From Chryseobacterium sp. Leaf201 (GTDB lineage: Bacteria; Bacteroidota; Bacteroidia; Flavobacteriales; Weeksellaceae): DNA of 64,000 nt. A program made the position numbers and the translations under genes. Position 1 is the stretch's first letter; every line of letters begins with the position of its first letter. The notes under the pieces are model-generated. The model worked only from the letters and a program-made list of their open reading frames with translations. It had not been told where the DNA came from and made no database searches. The DNA is taken from contig NZ_LMKA01000101.1 in assembly GCF_001421435.1 (NCBI RefSeq), positions 47,090-111,089 of the forward strand, read 5' to 3'. Below, one piece after another: positions 17,564 to 24,819 of this stretch.

Positions 17564-17606
17564 ACAGGACTTTATCCTGTTCTTTAATCGGTCGTCCCTT
17601 CGGGAC
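17564..17606 (-). repeat. Right REP-like double hairpin, inverted
   Basis: ACAGGA-CTTTA-TCCTGT hairpin at 17564-17580 and GTCCCTTCGGGAC palindrome at 17594-17606. The reverse complement aligns along its length with 17029-17070. Confidence 0.75.
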
Positions 17607-18269
17607 TTAGAATTGCCATTTTTCTTTAAGTACACGTATCCTGTTAATATCTTTAATTCCCGGCCCGGTTTCAAATTTTGAATTGATATCTGCGGCAAAA
17701 GGTTTCTGGTTCAGTGTTTCCATATTTTTAATATTCTCTTCCGAAATGCCGCCGCTTAAAAAATAGGGAATTGGGATCTTAATTTCATTCAATAGAGTCC
17801 AGTCGAACGTTTTCCCCGTTCCTCCGAAAGCTTTTGAATCCGTGTCAAAAAGAAAATAGTCAACATCATTCAGGAGATTATTAATACGCTGTTGTATACG
17901 GCTTTCATTTTCCGCATTCCGGTTTCCCATCCTGATAACTTTGATGATTCCGGTTCCCGGATGTAATTTTTTTCTCAGTTCAGCAATGAAAGTTTCATCT
18001 TCATCGCCGTGAAGCTGGATAAAATGAAGGCCCGCCTTTTCTGCTATTTCAATTACCGTATTTATATTTTCATTGACAAAAACACCTACTTTTCCGTGAT
18101 GCTGAACCGCTGAGATTTCACTCAGGCTCAAATGATTCAAAACATACCTCGGCGATTTTTCATAGAAAATAAATCCCAGAAAATCTGTCTCCATGGAAAT
18201 CAATTCATGAATCTGATGAAGTTGTGTCAAACCACAGACTTTGAGTTTTAATTGCTGGTTTTCATTCAT
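17607..18269 (-). CDS. trpF: Phosphoribosylanthranilate isomerase
   Basis: A 220-residue TIM-barrel enzyme. Catalytic Cys in KVCGLT near residue 12, then FIQLHGDE, the general-acid Asp region LFDTDSKAFGGTGKTFDW, and phosphate-binding LSGGI and DINSKFETGPGIKD. It performs the Amadori rearrangement of PRA in tryptophan synthesis. It lies 18 bp after trpC, and its stop codon abuts the REP element. Confidence 0.95.
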   Translation of the reverse strand: MNENQQLKLKVCGLTQLHQIHELISMETDFLGFIFYEKSPRYVLNHLSLSEISAVQHHGKVGVFVNENINTVIEIAEKAGLHFIQLHGDEDETFIAELRKKLHPGTGIIKVIRMGNRNAENESRIQQRINNLLNDVDYFLFDTDSKAFGGTGKTFDWTLLNEIKIPIPYFLSGGISEENIKNMETLNQKPFAADINSKFETGPGIKDINRIRVLKEKWQF

Positions 18270-18287
18270 TGTTAAACAGGTAAATTC

Positions 18288-19067
18288 TTATATTGATATC
18301 TTGGAAACAAATTCGGCAAATTTTTCTCCCGGATTTTCATTCTTCATAAAATATTCACCCATCAGGAAGCCGTCAAATCCCTGTTCTTTCAGGTAATTAA
18401 AATCCTCCACACTGTAAATTCCACTTTCTGCAATGGATAAAACATTTTCCGGTAACTGATTTTTGAGGTTGACAGAATGCTGTAAATCAACTTTAAAATC
18501 TTTTAAATTTCGGTTGTTGATCCCGGCTAAATCAATATCCGGATTAAGATGTTCCAGTTCTTCTTCCGTATGGATTTCCAGCAAAACTTCCATGCCCAGT
18601 TCATGTGCCAGACCTGTAAAATCTTTTACCTGAGAAAGAGAAAGACAGGCGGCGATCAGTAAAATAACATCGGCTCCGATGCTTTTGGCTTCATACAGCT
18701 GGTATTCATCAATCATAAAATCCTTTCGCAGGATCGGGATTCCAATATGTTTTCTTACGCTGATGATGTCATCCGAAGCTCCTCCGAAAAAATCACGGTC
18801 CGTTAAAATCGAAATTCCACCGGCTCCTGATTTTTCATACGCTGAAACAACTTCCAACGGAGAAATTATATCATTGATTATCCCTTTTGAAGGTGATTTT
18901 CTTTTGAACTCCGCAATGATTCCGCTTCCGGTGATGATATTTTTTTTCAGAGAAACGCTTTTCCGTCCGAACAGCTCAGCATCTTTCAGCTGCTGAACGG
19001 AAACCATTGATTTTGAAACTGAAACTTCTTCTTTTTTTCGCTGTATGATGGTATCGAGTATATTCAT
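18288..19067 (-). CDS. trpC: Indole-3-glycerol phosphate synthase
   Basis: A 259-residue TIM barrel with motifs IIAEFKRKSPSKG near residue 50 (catalytic Lys), PILRKDFMIDEYQ near residue 110, GINNRNLKDFKVD and IAESGIYSVED, GFLMGEYFMK. It is a stand-alone enzyme, not fused to TrpF as in E. coli. It lies 38 bp after trpD and 18 bp before trpF. Confidence 0.96.
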   Translation of the reverse strand: MNILDTIIQRKKEEVSVSKSMVSVQQLKDAELFGRKSVSLKKNIITGSGIIAEFKRKSPSKGIINDIISPLEVVSAYEKSGAGGISILTDRDFFGGASDDIISVRKHIGIPILRKDFMIDEYQLYEAKSIGADVILLIAACLSLSQVKDFTGLAHELGMEVLLEIHTEEELEHLNPDIDLAGINNRNLKDFKVDLQHSVNLKNQLPENVLSIAESGIYSVEDFNYLKEQGFDGFLMGEYFMKNENPGEKFAEFVSKISI

Positions 19068-19105
19068 TGTGTATTTTTAATGGGATTATGACAATTAATG
19101 GAACG

Positions 19106-20092
19106 TTATTTCAGCAGCAGTTCCAGGCTTTTCAACGCATTTCTTCCATATAAGCTGTCCTTTGCCATAGCCACGCAATTGCTGTAACTCCCGAATTTAC
19201 CGGTATGAGAAAGTGCAACTGCTGCATTGGCCAGTACCACGGAATTCTGCTGTTCCGTACCTTTTCCGAGCAGGATATTTTTGAAAATGGCTGCTGTCTC
19301 ATGGGTTGTTTTACCGCCCTGTATGCTTTCCTGTGTCACGGAAACAAATCCTAAGTCTTCTGCCGAATACATCTCTTCACCGTTTTTGGTAATGATCTTG
19401 CTGTCCTGTGTAAGGCTGATCTCATCATAGCCATCCATGCCGTGAACCAGGGTGAAATGGCGTTCTTCTTTTTGCAGAAGGTACTGGTACAGCCGGGCAA
19501 TTTCCAGATTATACACCCCGATCATTGAAAACTGCGGCTTTGCAGGATTGACAAGCGGGCCGAGCAAGTTGAAAAATGTCCTCAGGCCTAAAGATTTTCT
19601 CAGGGCACCGACGGATTGCAGCGCAGGGTGAAAATAAGGCGCATGCAGGAAGCAGATGCTGGCTTTTTCCAGGTCTTCCTGAAGCCGGTCTGAACTGTTT
19701 TTAAATTCATAGCCCAGTTCTTCCAGGACGTTTGAGGATCCCGTAACCGTTGAAGCCCCGTAATTGCCGTGTTTGGTGACTTTCTGCCCGGCTCCTGCCA
19801 CCACAAAGCTGGCTAAGGTAGAAATATTGATCGTATTTTTTCCGTCACCACCCGTTCCTACGATATCAATGGCATCAGTGGCATCAATATGCACGGGAAC
19901 AGCCATTTTAAGAAGGGCTTCCCGGAACCCTTCAAGCTCCTTTAGCGTGATATTCCGCATCAGGAAAATACTGATGAATGCGGCAACCTCGGTATCATTG
20001 AATTTATTTTGGGCAATTTCAATCATAATTGCCTTGGCCTCAGACTTTGACAGGGTATGATGATTAAATAAGTATTGCAGGATGTCTTTCAT
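19106..20092 (-). CDS. trpD: Anthranilate phosphoribosyltransferase
   Basis: A 328-residue enzyme with the PRPP-binding glycine-rich motif DIVGTGGDGKNTINIST near residue 75, KHGNYGASTVTGSSNVLEELG, and FNLLGPLVNPAKP. It transfers phosphoribose to anthranilate. The start codon is two bases after the stop of the broken endonuclease gene, so the endonuclease frame may once have coupled its translation. Confidence 0.95.
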   Translation of the reverse strand: MKDILQYLFNHHTLSKSEAKAIMIEIAQNKFNDTEVAAFISIFLMRNITLKELEGFREALLKMAVPVHIDATDAIDIVGTGGDGKNTINISTLASFVVAGAGQKVTKHGNYGASTVTGSSNVLEELGYEFKNSSDRLQEDLEKASICFLHAPYFHPALQSVGALRKSLGLRTFFNLLGPLVNPAKPQFSMIGVYNLEIARLYQYLLQKEERHFTLVHGMDGYDEISLTQDSKIITKNGEEMYSAEDLGFVSVTQESIQGGKTTHETAAIFKNILLGKGTEQQNSVVLANAAVALSHTGKFGSYSNCVAMAKDSLYGRNALKSLELLLK

Positions 20093-20094
20093 AT

Positions 20095-20771
20095 CTAAAG
20101 GTTTATAGGTTCAATGGTACAGCTTACCAGATGATGATCAGAAATTTTCCGGTCAATCGGGATCATGTGCTGTGTTACCGTTTTATCTTTTAAAAAGTTG
20201 TTGTTCATAACAATATGGATGACGCTGTTCTCATTTTTTTCTGTCAGGATCTCCAGATTGTGGTGAGTGAAAAATGTTTTTGTTTCATCAATTATTTTTT
20301 TACCCGGATATTTCCATCCTGAAAATGAAATATTAAAATCGCCGGAATAACAAATATTTCCTTTCATGTTTTTTATTTCTTCTTTCTGGCAGTGCAGATC
20401 ATGGGTAAAATAGGAATCTCTGCCCCCGAAACTTCCTATGATACTCAGATACATGGTGAGCGGACCAAAATCTGTAGCAATTTTTCCGCAGATACTGGTA
20501 TACGGATCATAGGTAGTGTACTGTTCTTCAATAGCATACTTGCTGAAAAAACTTACCCGTTTTCTTTTTCCTCATAAATTTGATTTTCATGAAGAGCGGG
20601 CAGTGTTTCAGAGTGTAGTTCATGGTATGCTTTCCCGAAGTCAAGGCAGCGGCTGGTTTCCGTAAGGACGATAAGATCAGGTTCATAATATTCAATGATG
20701 TTTTTAATAAAAGAAATCTTTGAATGCTGATTCACTTTTGGCCTTGCAATATTCCAGCTGATGATTTTCAT
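20095..20771 (-). pseudogene. Endonuclease/exonuclease/phosphatase (EEP) family gene with frameshift
   Basis: The first frame (20771 to 20553) starts MKIISWNIARPKV and has PDLIVLTETSRCLDF, the Mg-binding Asn and Glu of the EEP fold. It stops after KENG. Adding one base in the GGG run near 20555 continues into VSFFSKYAIEEQYTTYDPY and joins the second frame with YSGDFNISFSGW (GDFN motif) and the C-terminal catalytic SDHHLVSCTIEP. All EEP motifs are thus present but split. It could be a true pseudogene, an assembly error in the G-run, or programmed slippage. It sits between trpG and trpD and has no known tryptophan role. Confidence 0.82.
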
Positions 20772-20786
20772 GATAAATGATATTGA

Positions 20787-21377
20787 TTAATTCAGCAGGA
20801 AATTTTCAATGATCACAGCGCCCTGCGGAGTCAAAATACTTTCCGGATGAAACTGAACGCCGTGCACATCATAAGTTTTATGCTGTAAAGCCATGATCAT
20901 CCCGTCTTTATCCACGGCTGTCACTTCAAGTTCTTCCGGAAAACCGACCGGATTTACTACCCAGCTGTGATAGCGTCCCACTTCAAGTCCGGTTGACAGG
21001 TTCCTGAAAATTTTAGTGTCTTCTTTTACCAGTTCGGCAGGCGTGGCTACTCCGTGAAAAATTTCTGAAAGATTGATCAGGCTTCCGCCAAAGGCTTCTG
21101 CGATGGCCTGCTGACCCAGGCAAACCCCCAGGATACTTTTTTCAGGCGCGTATTTTTTAATGACGTCCAGTAAAATTCCTGCTTCTTCAGGAATCCCGGG
21201 GCCCGGTGAAAGAACAATTTTATCATATCTTCCGATATCTTCCAGGCTGATTTCATCATTTTTCACGACATCAACCTTAATTTCCAGAACCCGTTCAATA
21301 ATCTGGACCAGGTTATAGGTAAAACTGTCGTAATTATCAAAGACCAGTACGTTCATCTGTTTTATATTGCTGTTCAT
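20787..21377 (-). CDS. trpG: Anthranilate synthase component II (glutamine amidotransferase)
   Basis: A 196-residue class I amidotransferase with oxyanion/active-site segment LSPGPGIPEEAG, nucleophile Cys in LGVCLGQQAI near residue 86, and His-Glu pair in VQFHPESILTPQG. It supplies ammonia to TrpE for anthranilate synthesis, and may also serve folate synthesis as PabA (common for such proteins, not shown here). Start ATG 21377 is 12 bp after trpE; an internal ATG (MNVLVFDNYDSFTYN) seven codons later is the family's usual N-terminus. Confidence 0.95.
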   Translation of the reverse strand: MNSNIKQMNVLVFDNYDSFTYNLVQIIERVLEIKVDVVKNDEISLEDIGRYDKIVLSPGPGIPEEAGILLDVIKKYAPEKSILGVCLGQQAIAEAFGGSLINLSEIFHGVATPAELVKEDTKIFRNLSTGLEVGRYHSWVVNPVGFPEELEVTAVDKDGMIMALQHKTYDVHGVQFHPESILTPQGAVIIENFLLN

Positions 21378-21389
21378 TTTTTCTGTTTT

Positions 21390-22820
21390 TTAATAATTTT
21401 CAACCAGCTTTTCTGCTTTTTCCACGGCTCTTTTCAGGGCATTCAGTTTATTGTTTACTTCCTGCAGTTCGCTTTCAGGATCTGATTTTGCAACCAGGCC
21501 GGCGCCGGCCTGATAATACAGGGTGTTGTTTTTACTCAGGAAAGTCCGGATCATGATGGCCTGGTTGCAGCTGCCGTTCAGCCCGATCATCCCAATGCAG
21601 CCGCCGTAATACCCGCGGGAATCTTTTTCATATTGATTGATTAACTGGAGTGCCCTATGCTTAGGTGCCCCGCTTAATGTTCCCTGCGGGAAAGTAGTGG
21701 CTACCATTTCGAACGGTTTTGTATTTTCCGGTAAATCGGCAGTAACTTCGCTCACCATATGGATAACATGGGAAAAGAGCTGGATTTCCTTAAGTTTGGT
21801 AACGGTTACATTCTTTCCCATTTTTCCCAGGTCATTTCTGGCCAGGTCTACCAGCATCGTATGTTCTGCATTTTCTTTCGGATCATTTTTAAGGGATTCG
21901 ATGGATTCAAGATCGGTGTCAAAGTCTCCGGTCCGTTTAAAGGTTCCTGCAATAGGGTGGATAACCGCTTTGTTATCTTTAATAATTAACTGGCTTTCAG
22001 GGCTGGATCCGAACAGTTTATAGTTGCCGTAATCAAAGAAGAAAAGGTAGGGAGAGGGGTTGATATTCCGTAAAGCGCGGTACACGTTAAACTCGTCACC
22101 GGTAAATTTCTGCTGGAACCTCCTGCTTAGCACCAGCTGGAAAACATCGCCCCTCATGCAGTGTTTCTGTGCCGTTTGTACCAGTCCGATATATTCTTCA
22201 TCCGTAAGATTGGAAGTCTCTGTTCCGTTTTTTTCGAAAGGATAAATAACGGCATTCTGGTTTTTCATAAGGCTTTCCAGTAAATACCGTTCGGATTTCA
22301 CACCTTCAATTTGGTTTTCAATAAGATGCATCTCATCATTGTAGTGATTGATGGCAATAACGTACTGATACAGCCTGTAGCGGAGAATAGGGATTTCAAC
22401 TTCCCGGCTCTGAGGCTTAAAGGTAAGTTTCTCAAAAAACTGTACGGCTTCAAAACTGGTATATCCGAAAAGGCTCTGCGCGGTTTCTTCTATGGAATCA
22501 TGGGTCTTTTCGCATTCAAAACTGTTGGAGAACTGTTCAAAAACGTCTGCAATGGTTTGGCTGCCGATCTGTTGTTTTACAGGTTCCTGCTGGGGAAATT
22601 TTATCTCATATTCAGCGAGGTTTTTTATTTCAATCCCGGCAATTGCATTAATGGCAATAAATGAAAAATTATTGTCCATATTTTTGGCATCCGAGCTTTC
22701 CAGAAGAATTGTGTCCCTGAACCGGTCCCGCATCTGCAGGTAAATACTCATCGGAGTCTGCAGGTCACCGAGTGTTTTTTTTGAGACGGTTTTAATTTTA
22801 ATTTTTTTACTGAACATCAC
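21390..22820 (-). CDS. trpE: Anthranilate synthase component I
   Basis: A 476-residue chorismate-binding enzyme. The N-terminal LLES motif (residues about 38-41) used for Trp feedback binding is present. The catalytic half has RGDVFQLVLSRRFQ, GSSPE, HPIAGTFKRT, NPKENAEHTMLVDLARNDLG-type and FPQGTLSGAPKHRAL motifs, and YYGGCIGMIG. It makes anthranilate with TrpG. The 5' region holds a Trp-rich leader peptide and a terminator, so both feedback inhibition and attenuation should control it. Confidence 0.96.
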   Translation of the reverse strand: MMFSKKIKIKTVSKKTLGDLQTPMSIYLQMRDRFRDTILLESSDAKNMDNNFSFIAINAIAGIEIKNLAEYEIKFPQQEPVKQQIGSQTIADVFEQFSNSFECEKTHDSIEETAQSLFGYTSFEAVQFFEKLTFKPQSREVEIPILRYRLYQYVIAINHYNDEMHLIENQIEGVKSERYLLESLMKNQNAVIYPFEKNGTETSNLTDEEYIGLVQTAQKHCMRGDVFQLVLSRRFQQKFTGDEFNVYRALRNINPSPYLFFFDYGNYKLFGSSPESQLIIKDNKAVIHPIAGTFKRTGDFDTDLESIESLKNDPKENAEHTMLVDLARNDLGKMGKNVTVTKLKEIQLFSHVIHMVSEVTADLPENTKPFEMVATTFPQGTLSGAPKHRALQLINQYEKDSRGYYGGCIGMIGLNGSCNQAIMIRTFLSKNNTLYYQAGAGLVAKSDPESELQEVNNKLNALKRAVEKAEKLVENY

Positions 22821-22842
22821 AGGTATTTTTTAATGGTATAAA

Positions 22843-22877
22843 TAAAAAAGACTTCAACGGGATCCGTCAAAGTCTTT
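22843..22877 (-). terminator. trp attenuator terminator
   Basis: In the minus-strand RNA, AAGACTTTGACGG pairs with CCGTTGAAGTCTT (13 bp, two G-U pairs) around the loop ATC, then TTTTTT. It lies between the leader peptide and trpE. The leader segment GGGTCT (22937-22942) can pair with AGACTT of the 5' arm, a possible antiterminator; a GCTT(T)CA/TGAAGC stem just after the Trp codons is the possible competing stem. Confidence 0.85.
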
Positions 22878-22914
22878 TATTATATTGCTTTATTATTTTC
22901 TTGTGTAAGATGAA

Positions 22915-22992
22915 TTAACAGCACGACAATAGCTTCAGACCCGACGAGGAGTTTGAAAGCCACCACCAAATATTATTGCTGTTAGTAAACAT
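22915..22992 (-). CDS. trpL: trp operon leader peptide
   Basis: A 25-residue reading frame, ATG 22992 to TAA 22915: MFTNSNNIWWWLSNSSS, then GLKLLSCC. Three consecutive TGG codons at positions 9-11 are the hallmark of a ribosome-stalling attenuation leader. It is followed 39 bp later by an intrinsic terminator and then trpE. The ATG is only 4 bases from the -7 promoter element, so the transcript is probably leaderless or nearly so. Stalling at the Trp codons when charged tRNA-Trp is scarce should favour read-through. Confidence 0.85.
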   Translation of the reverse strand: MFTNSNNIWWWLSNSSSGLKLLSCC

Positions 22993-22996
22993 AGGA

Positions 22997-23029
22997 CAAA
23001 TATAAATAAAATTTCAATACAAAAAACAA
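22997..23029 (-). promoter_or_regulatory. trp operon promoter
   Basis: A -7 element TATATTTG lies at 22997-23004 on the minus strand. A TTG within a T-run at 23027-23029 stands 22 bp upstream as the -33 element; another TTG at 23020-23022 is closer than usual. Confidence 0.7.
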
Positions 23030-23170
23030 AAACGCGAAAATAAAATTCCGGCCTTTTATCTGTTCACCTATGACTGCTGTTACAGGTAAATATCTTTTAA
23101 AATACACCGGAGTCATCATCTTTAACGTTTATTTTTTATATTTTTGCTTAATAATTTTATAGAGAAAAAA

Positions 23171-23395
23171 ATGAAAAAAGTATTAGCAATCGCATTTATC
23201 GGAGGTTTACTGGCGGTAAGCTGCTCAAAAAAAACTGAAAATAATTTACAGGACAGCAACACCATGCTGCCTGAACCGGATGCCCCTACTGTAGTGGATT
23301 CCAATGCAACCACCCGTGAAACTCCTGAGGCTGACGTAAATGCTGCCATGTCGGTTCCTCCTAACGAGGCTAAAGCAGATACCCTAACAAAATAA
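23171..23395 (+). CDS. Small lipoprotein of unknown function
   Basis: A 74-residue lipoprotein: signal and lipobox LLAVSC near residue 16, then a Pro/Thr/Asp-rich, low-complexity tail with no recognised domain. ATG 23171 is preferred over an upstream TTG at 23144, because the signal peptide starts at MKKVLAIAF and the TTG sits on the promoter (TATTTTTG, 23139-23146). Its stop overlaps the start of the cytochrome c gene (TAATG), so the two are translated together. Confidence 0.75.
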   Translation: MKKVLAIAFIGGLLAVSCSKKTENNLQDSNTMLPEPDAPTVVDSNATTRETPEADVNAAMSVPPNEAKADTLTK

Positions 23396-23772
23396 TGAAA
23401 AAACTGTTTTTGGCAGGAAGCCTGGCGCTGCTTGTTTTCTCCTGTTCTAAAAAAGACAATACGCCGGCTGAAGGTACACCGTCTGAAACGGCAGGAATGG
23501 CGGAATCCGCAAGTAAAAGCCTTTCTGGGGATCAGATCATTGAGACCCTGGACTGTTCCGGCTGCCATTCTGTTAATGAGAAAATGGTGGGGCCTTCTTA
23601 CCAGGAAATCGCAGACAAGTATTCTGATCAGGATACCGAAATGCTGGCTTCCAAGATTATTGAGGGCGGAAGCGGAGTCTGGGGAAATGTCCCGATGGCT
23701 GCCCATCCGCAGGTTTCAAAAGAAGATGCTAAAAAAATGGTGGGATATATTTTGTCTTTGAAGAAAAAATAA
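23395..23772 (+). CDS. Class I cytochrome c lipoprotein
   Basis: A 125-residue lipoprotein (lipobox FSC at residues 15-17) with one heme c motif CSGCH near residue 54 and a distal Met ligand in GNVPMAAHP near residue 99. The fold ends with the helix EDAKKMVGYILSLKKK. It resembles cytochrome c551/c552 electron carriers and is probably membrane-anchored on the periplasmic face. The partner oxidase or reductase is unknown; cydAB nearby encode a quinol oxidase that does not use cytochrome c. Confidence 0.9.
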   Translation: MKKLFLAGSLALLVFSCSKKDNTPAEGTPSETAGMAESASKSLSGDQIIETLDCSGCHSVNEKMVGPSYQEIADKYSDQDTEMLASKIIEGGSGVWGNVPMAAHPQVSKEDAKKMVGYILSLKKK

Positions 23773-23774
23773 AT

Positions 23775-24704
23775 ATGCCTGCCGAAAAATCCAGTCTGCA
23801 CACAAGAAACCTGCATCGCGATCCCTATGATTTTGATCGGCTTATTTCTTGTGTGCCAGAGCTGAAACCGTATGTTTTCATTAATTCCTATCAGACGGCA
23901 ACCATCAATTTCAGCCTTCCGAAAGCTGTAAAATTACTTAACAAAGCATTACTGCTGTCTTTTTACCAGGTTCAGGATTGGGATATCCCGGAGGCTAATC
24001 TTTGTCCGCCCATTCCCGGCCGGGCAGATTATGTACACTATATTGCAGATTTACTCGCCGGGAATCAGCAAGGGATCCCTCAAGGAACGGCTGTAAAAGG
24101 TCTGGATATCGGGGTAGGAGCCAATCTTATCTATCCTTTAATTGCCTACAGGTCGTACGGCTGGAATATGACCGGAACTGACAGTAACAAAGATTCGTTG
24201 GAAAATGCCAGGAAGATCCTGGATCACAATCCTGATTTCATACCTGCAGTCACATTAAAATACCAGCCCGAACCCAAACATATCTTTACACATATTATCG
24301 GTACTGAAGACCGGTTTGCATTTTCCATGTGCAATCCTCCTTTTCATGATTCTGAAGAAGCCGCTTTAAAGGGAAACCTCAGAAAAACAAAGAACCTTAA
24401 TAAAAAACACATCCGCAAACCTTTGCTTAATTTCGGGGGGCAGGCCTCTGAACTGTGGTGTGAAGGCGGCGAATTGGCTTTTATTACAACCATGATCAAT
24501 GAAAGTGTTTTATATTCTTCACAGATGCTCTGGTTTACCTGTCTGGTCTCAAAAAAAGACAACTTATTTAAGCTGACTTCACTTTTAAAAAAGCACAAAG
24601 CTGTAGAATTTAAAATTATAGATATGGCCCAGGGCCAGAAAATAAGCAGGATACTGGCCTGGACTTTTATTTCCCCAAGCCATCGTAAAGACTGGTTCCT
24701 CTAA
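23775..24704 (+). CDS. rlmF: 23S rRNA (adenine-1618-N6)-methyltransferase RlmF
   Basis: A 309-residue Rossmann methyltransferase. N-terminal LHTRNLHRDPYDFDRL, SAM-binding GLDIGVGANLIYPLIA near residue 112, and catalytic NPPF in MCNPPFHDSEEAA near residue 190 with QASELWCEGGE following. This pattern is specific to RlmF (YbiN). It methylates A1618 of 23S rRNA. It starts 3 bp after the cytochrome gene, so the small operon mixes functions. Confidence 0.92.
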   Translation: MPAEKSSLHTRNLHRDPYDFDRLISCVPELKPYVFINSYQTATINFSLPKAVKLLNKALLLSFYQVQDWDIPEANLCPPIPGRADYVHYIADLLAGNQQGIPQGTAVKGLDIGVGANLIYPLIAYRSYGWNMTGTDSNKDSLENARKILDHNPDFIPAVTLKYQPEPKHIFTHIIGTEDRFAFSMCNPPFHDSEEAALKGNLRKTKNLNKKHIRKPLLNFGGQASELWCEGGELAFITTMINESVLYSSQMLWFTCLVSKKDNLFKLTSLLKKHKAVEFKIIDMAQGQKISRILAWTFISPSHRKDWFL

Positions 24705-24766
24705 CTGCAGTTAAATCATTCCGCTTTAATTTTATATGAAATAAATTATATTTCTGGGAAAAGGCA

Positions 24767-24797
24767 TTGACCATCAATTCAAAAATCGTTAATTTTG
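24767..24797 (+). promoter_or_regulatory. lysS promoter
   Basis: TTG at 24767-24769 and TAATTTTG at 24790-24797 with a 20-bp spacer, giving a 22-base 5' leader. Confidence 0.75.
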
Positions 24798-24819
24798 CAC
24801 GTTATTTTAAATAAATACA

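Larger units (their letters stand above)
17029..17606 (-). mobile_element. REP-type element with degenerate RAYT inside the trp operon
   Basis: The broken transposase at 17077-17527 is bracketed by ~42-bp imperfect inverted repeats (17029-17070 and 17564-17606). Each repeat has two hairpins: GTCCCGAAGGGAC, then AGGA-CTT-A-TCCT-like. The right end starts at the base directly after the trpF stop codon. This is the arrangement of REP sequences around a REP-associated tyrosine transposase. Confidence 0.75.

Noticed and set aside
23122..23706. 194-codon open frame on the minus strand
   Set aside because: Antisense to the lipoprotein and cytochrome c genes, which have clear lipoboxes and heme motif.
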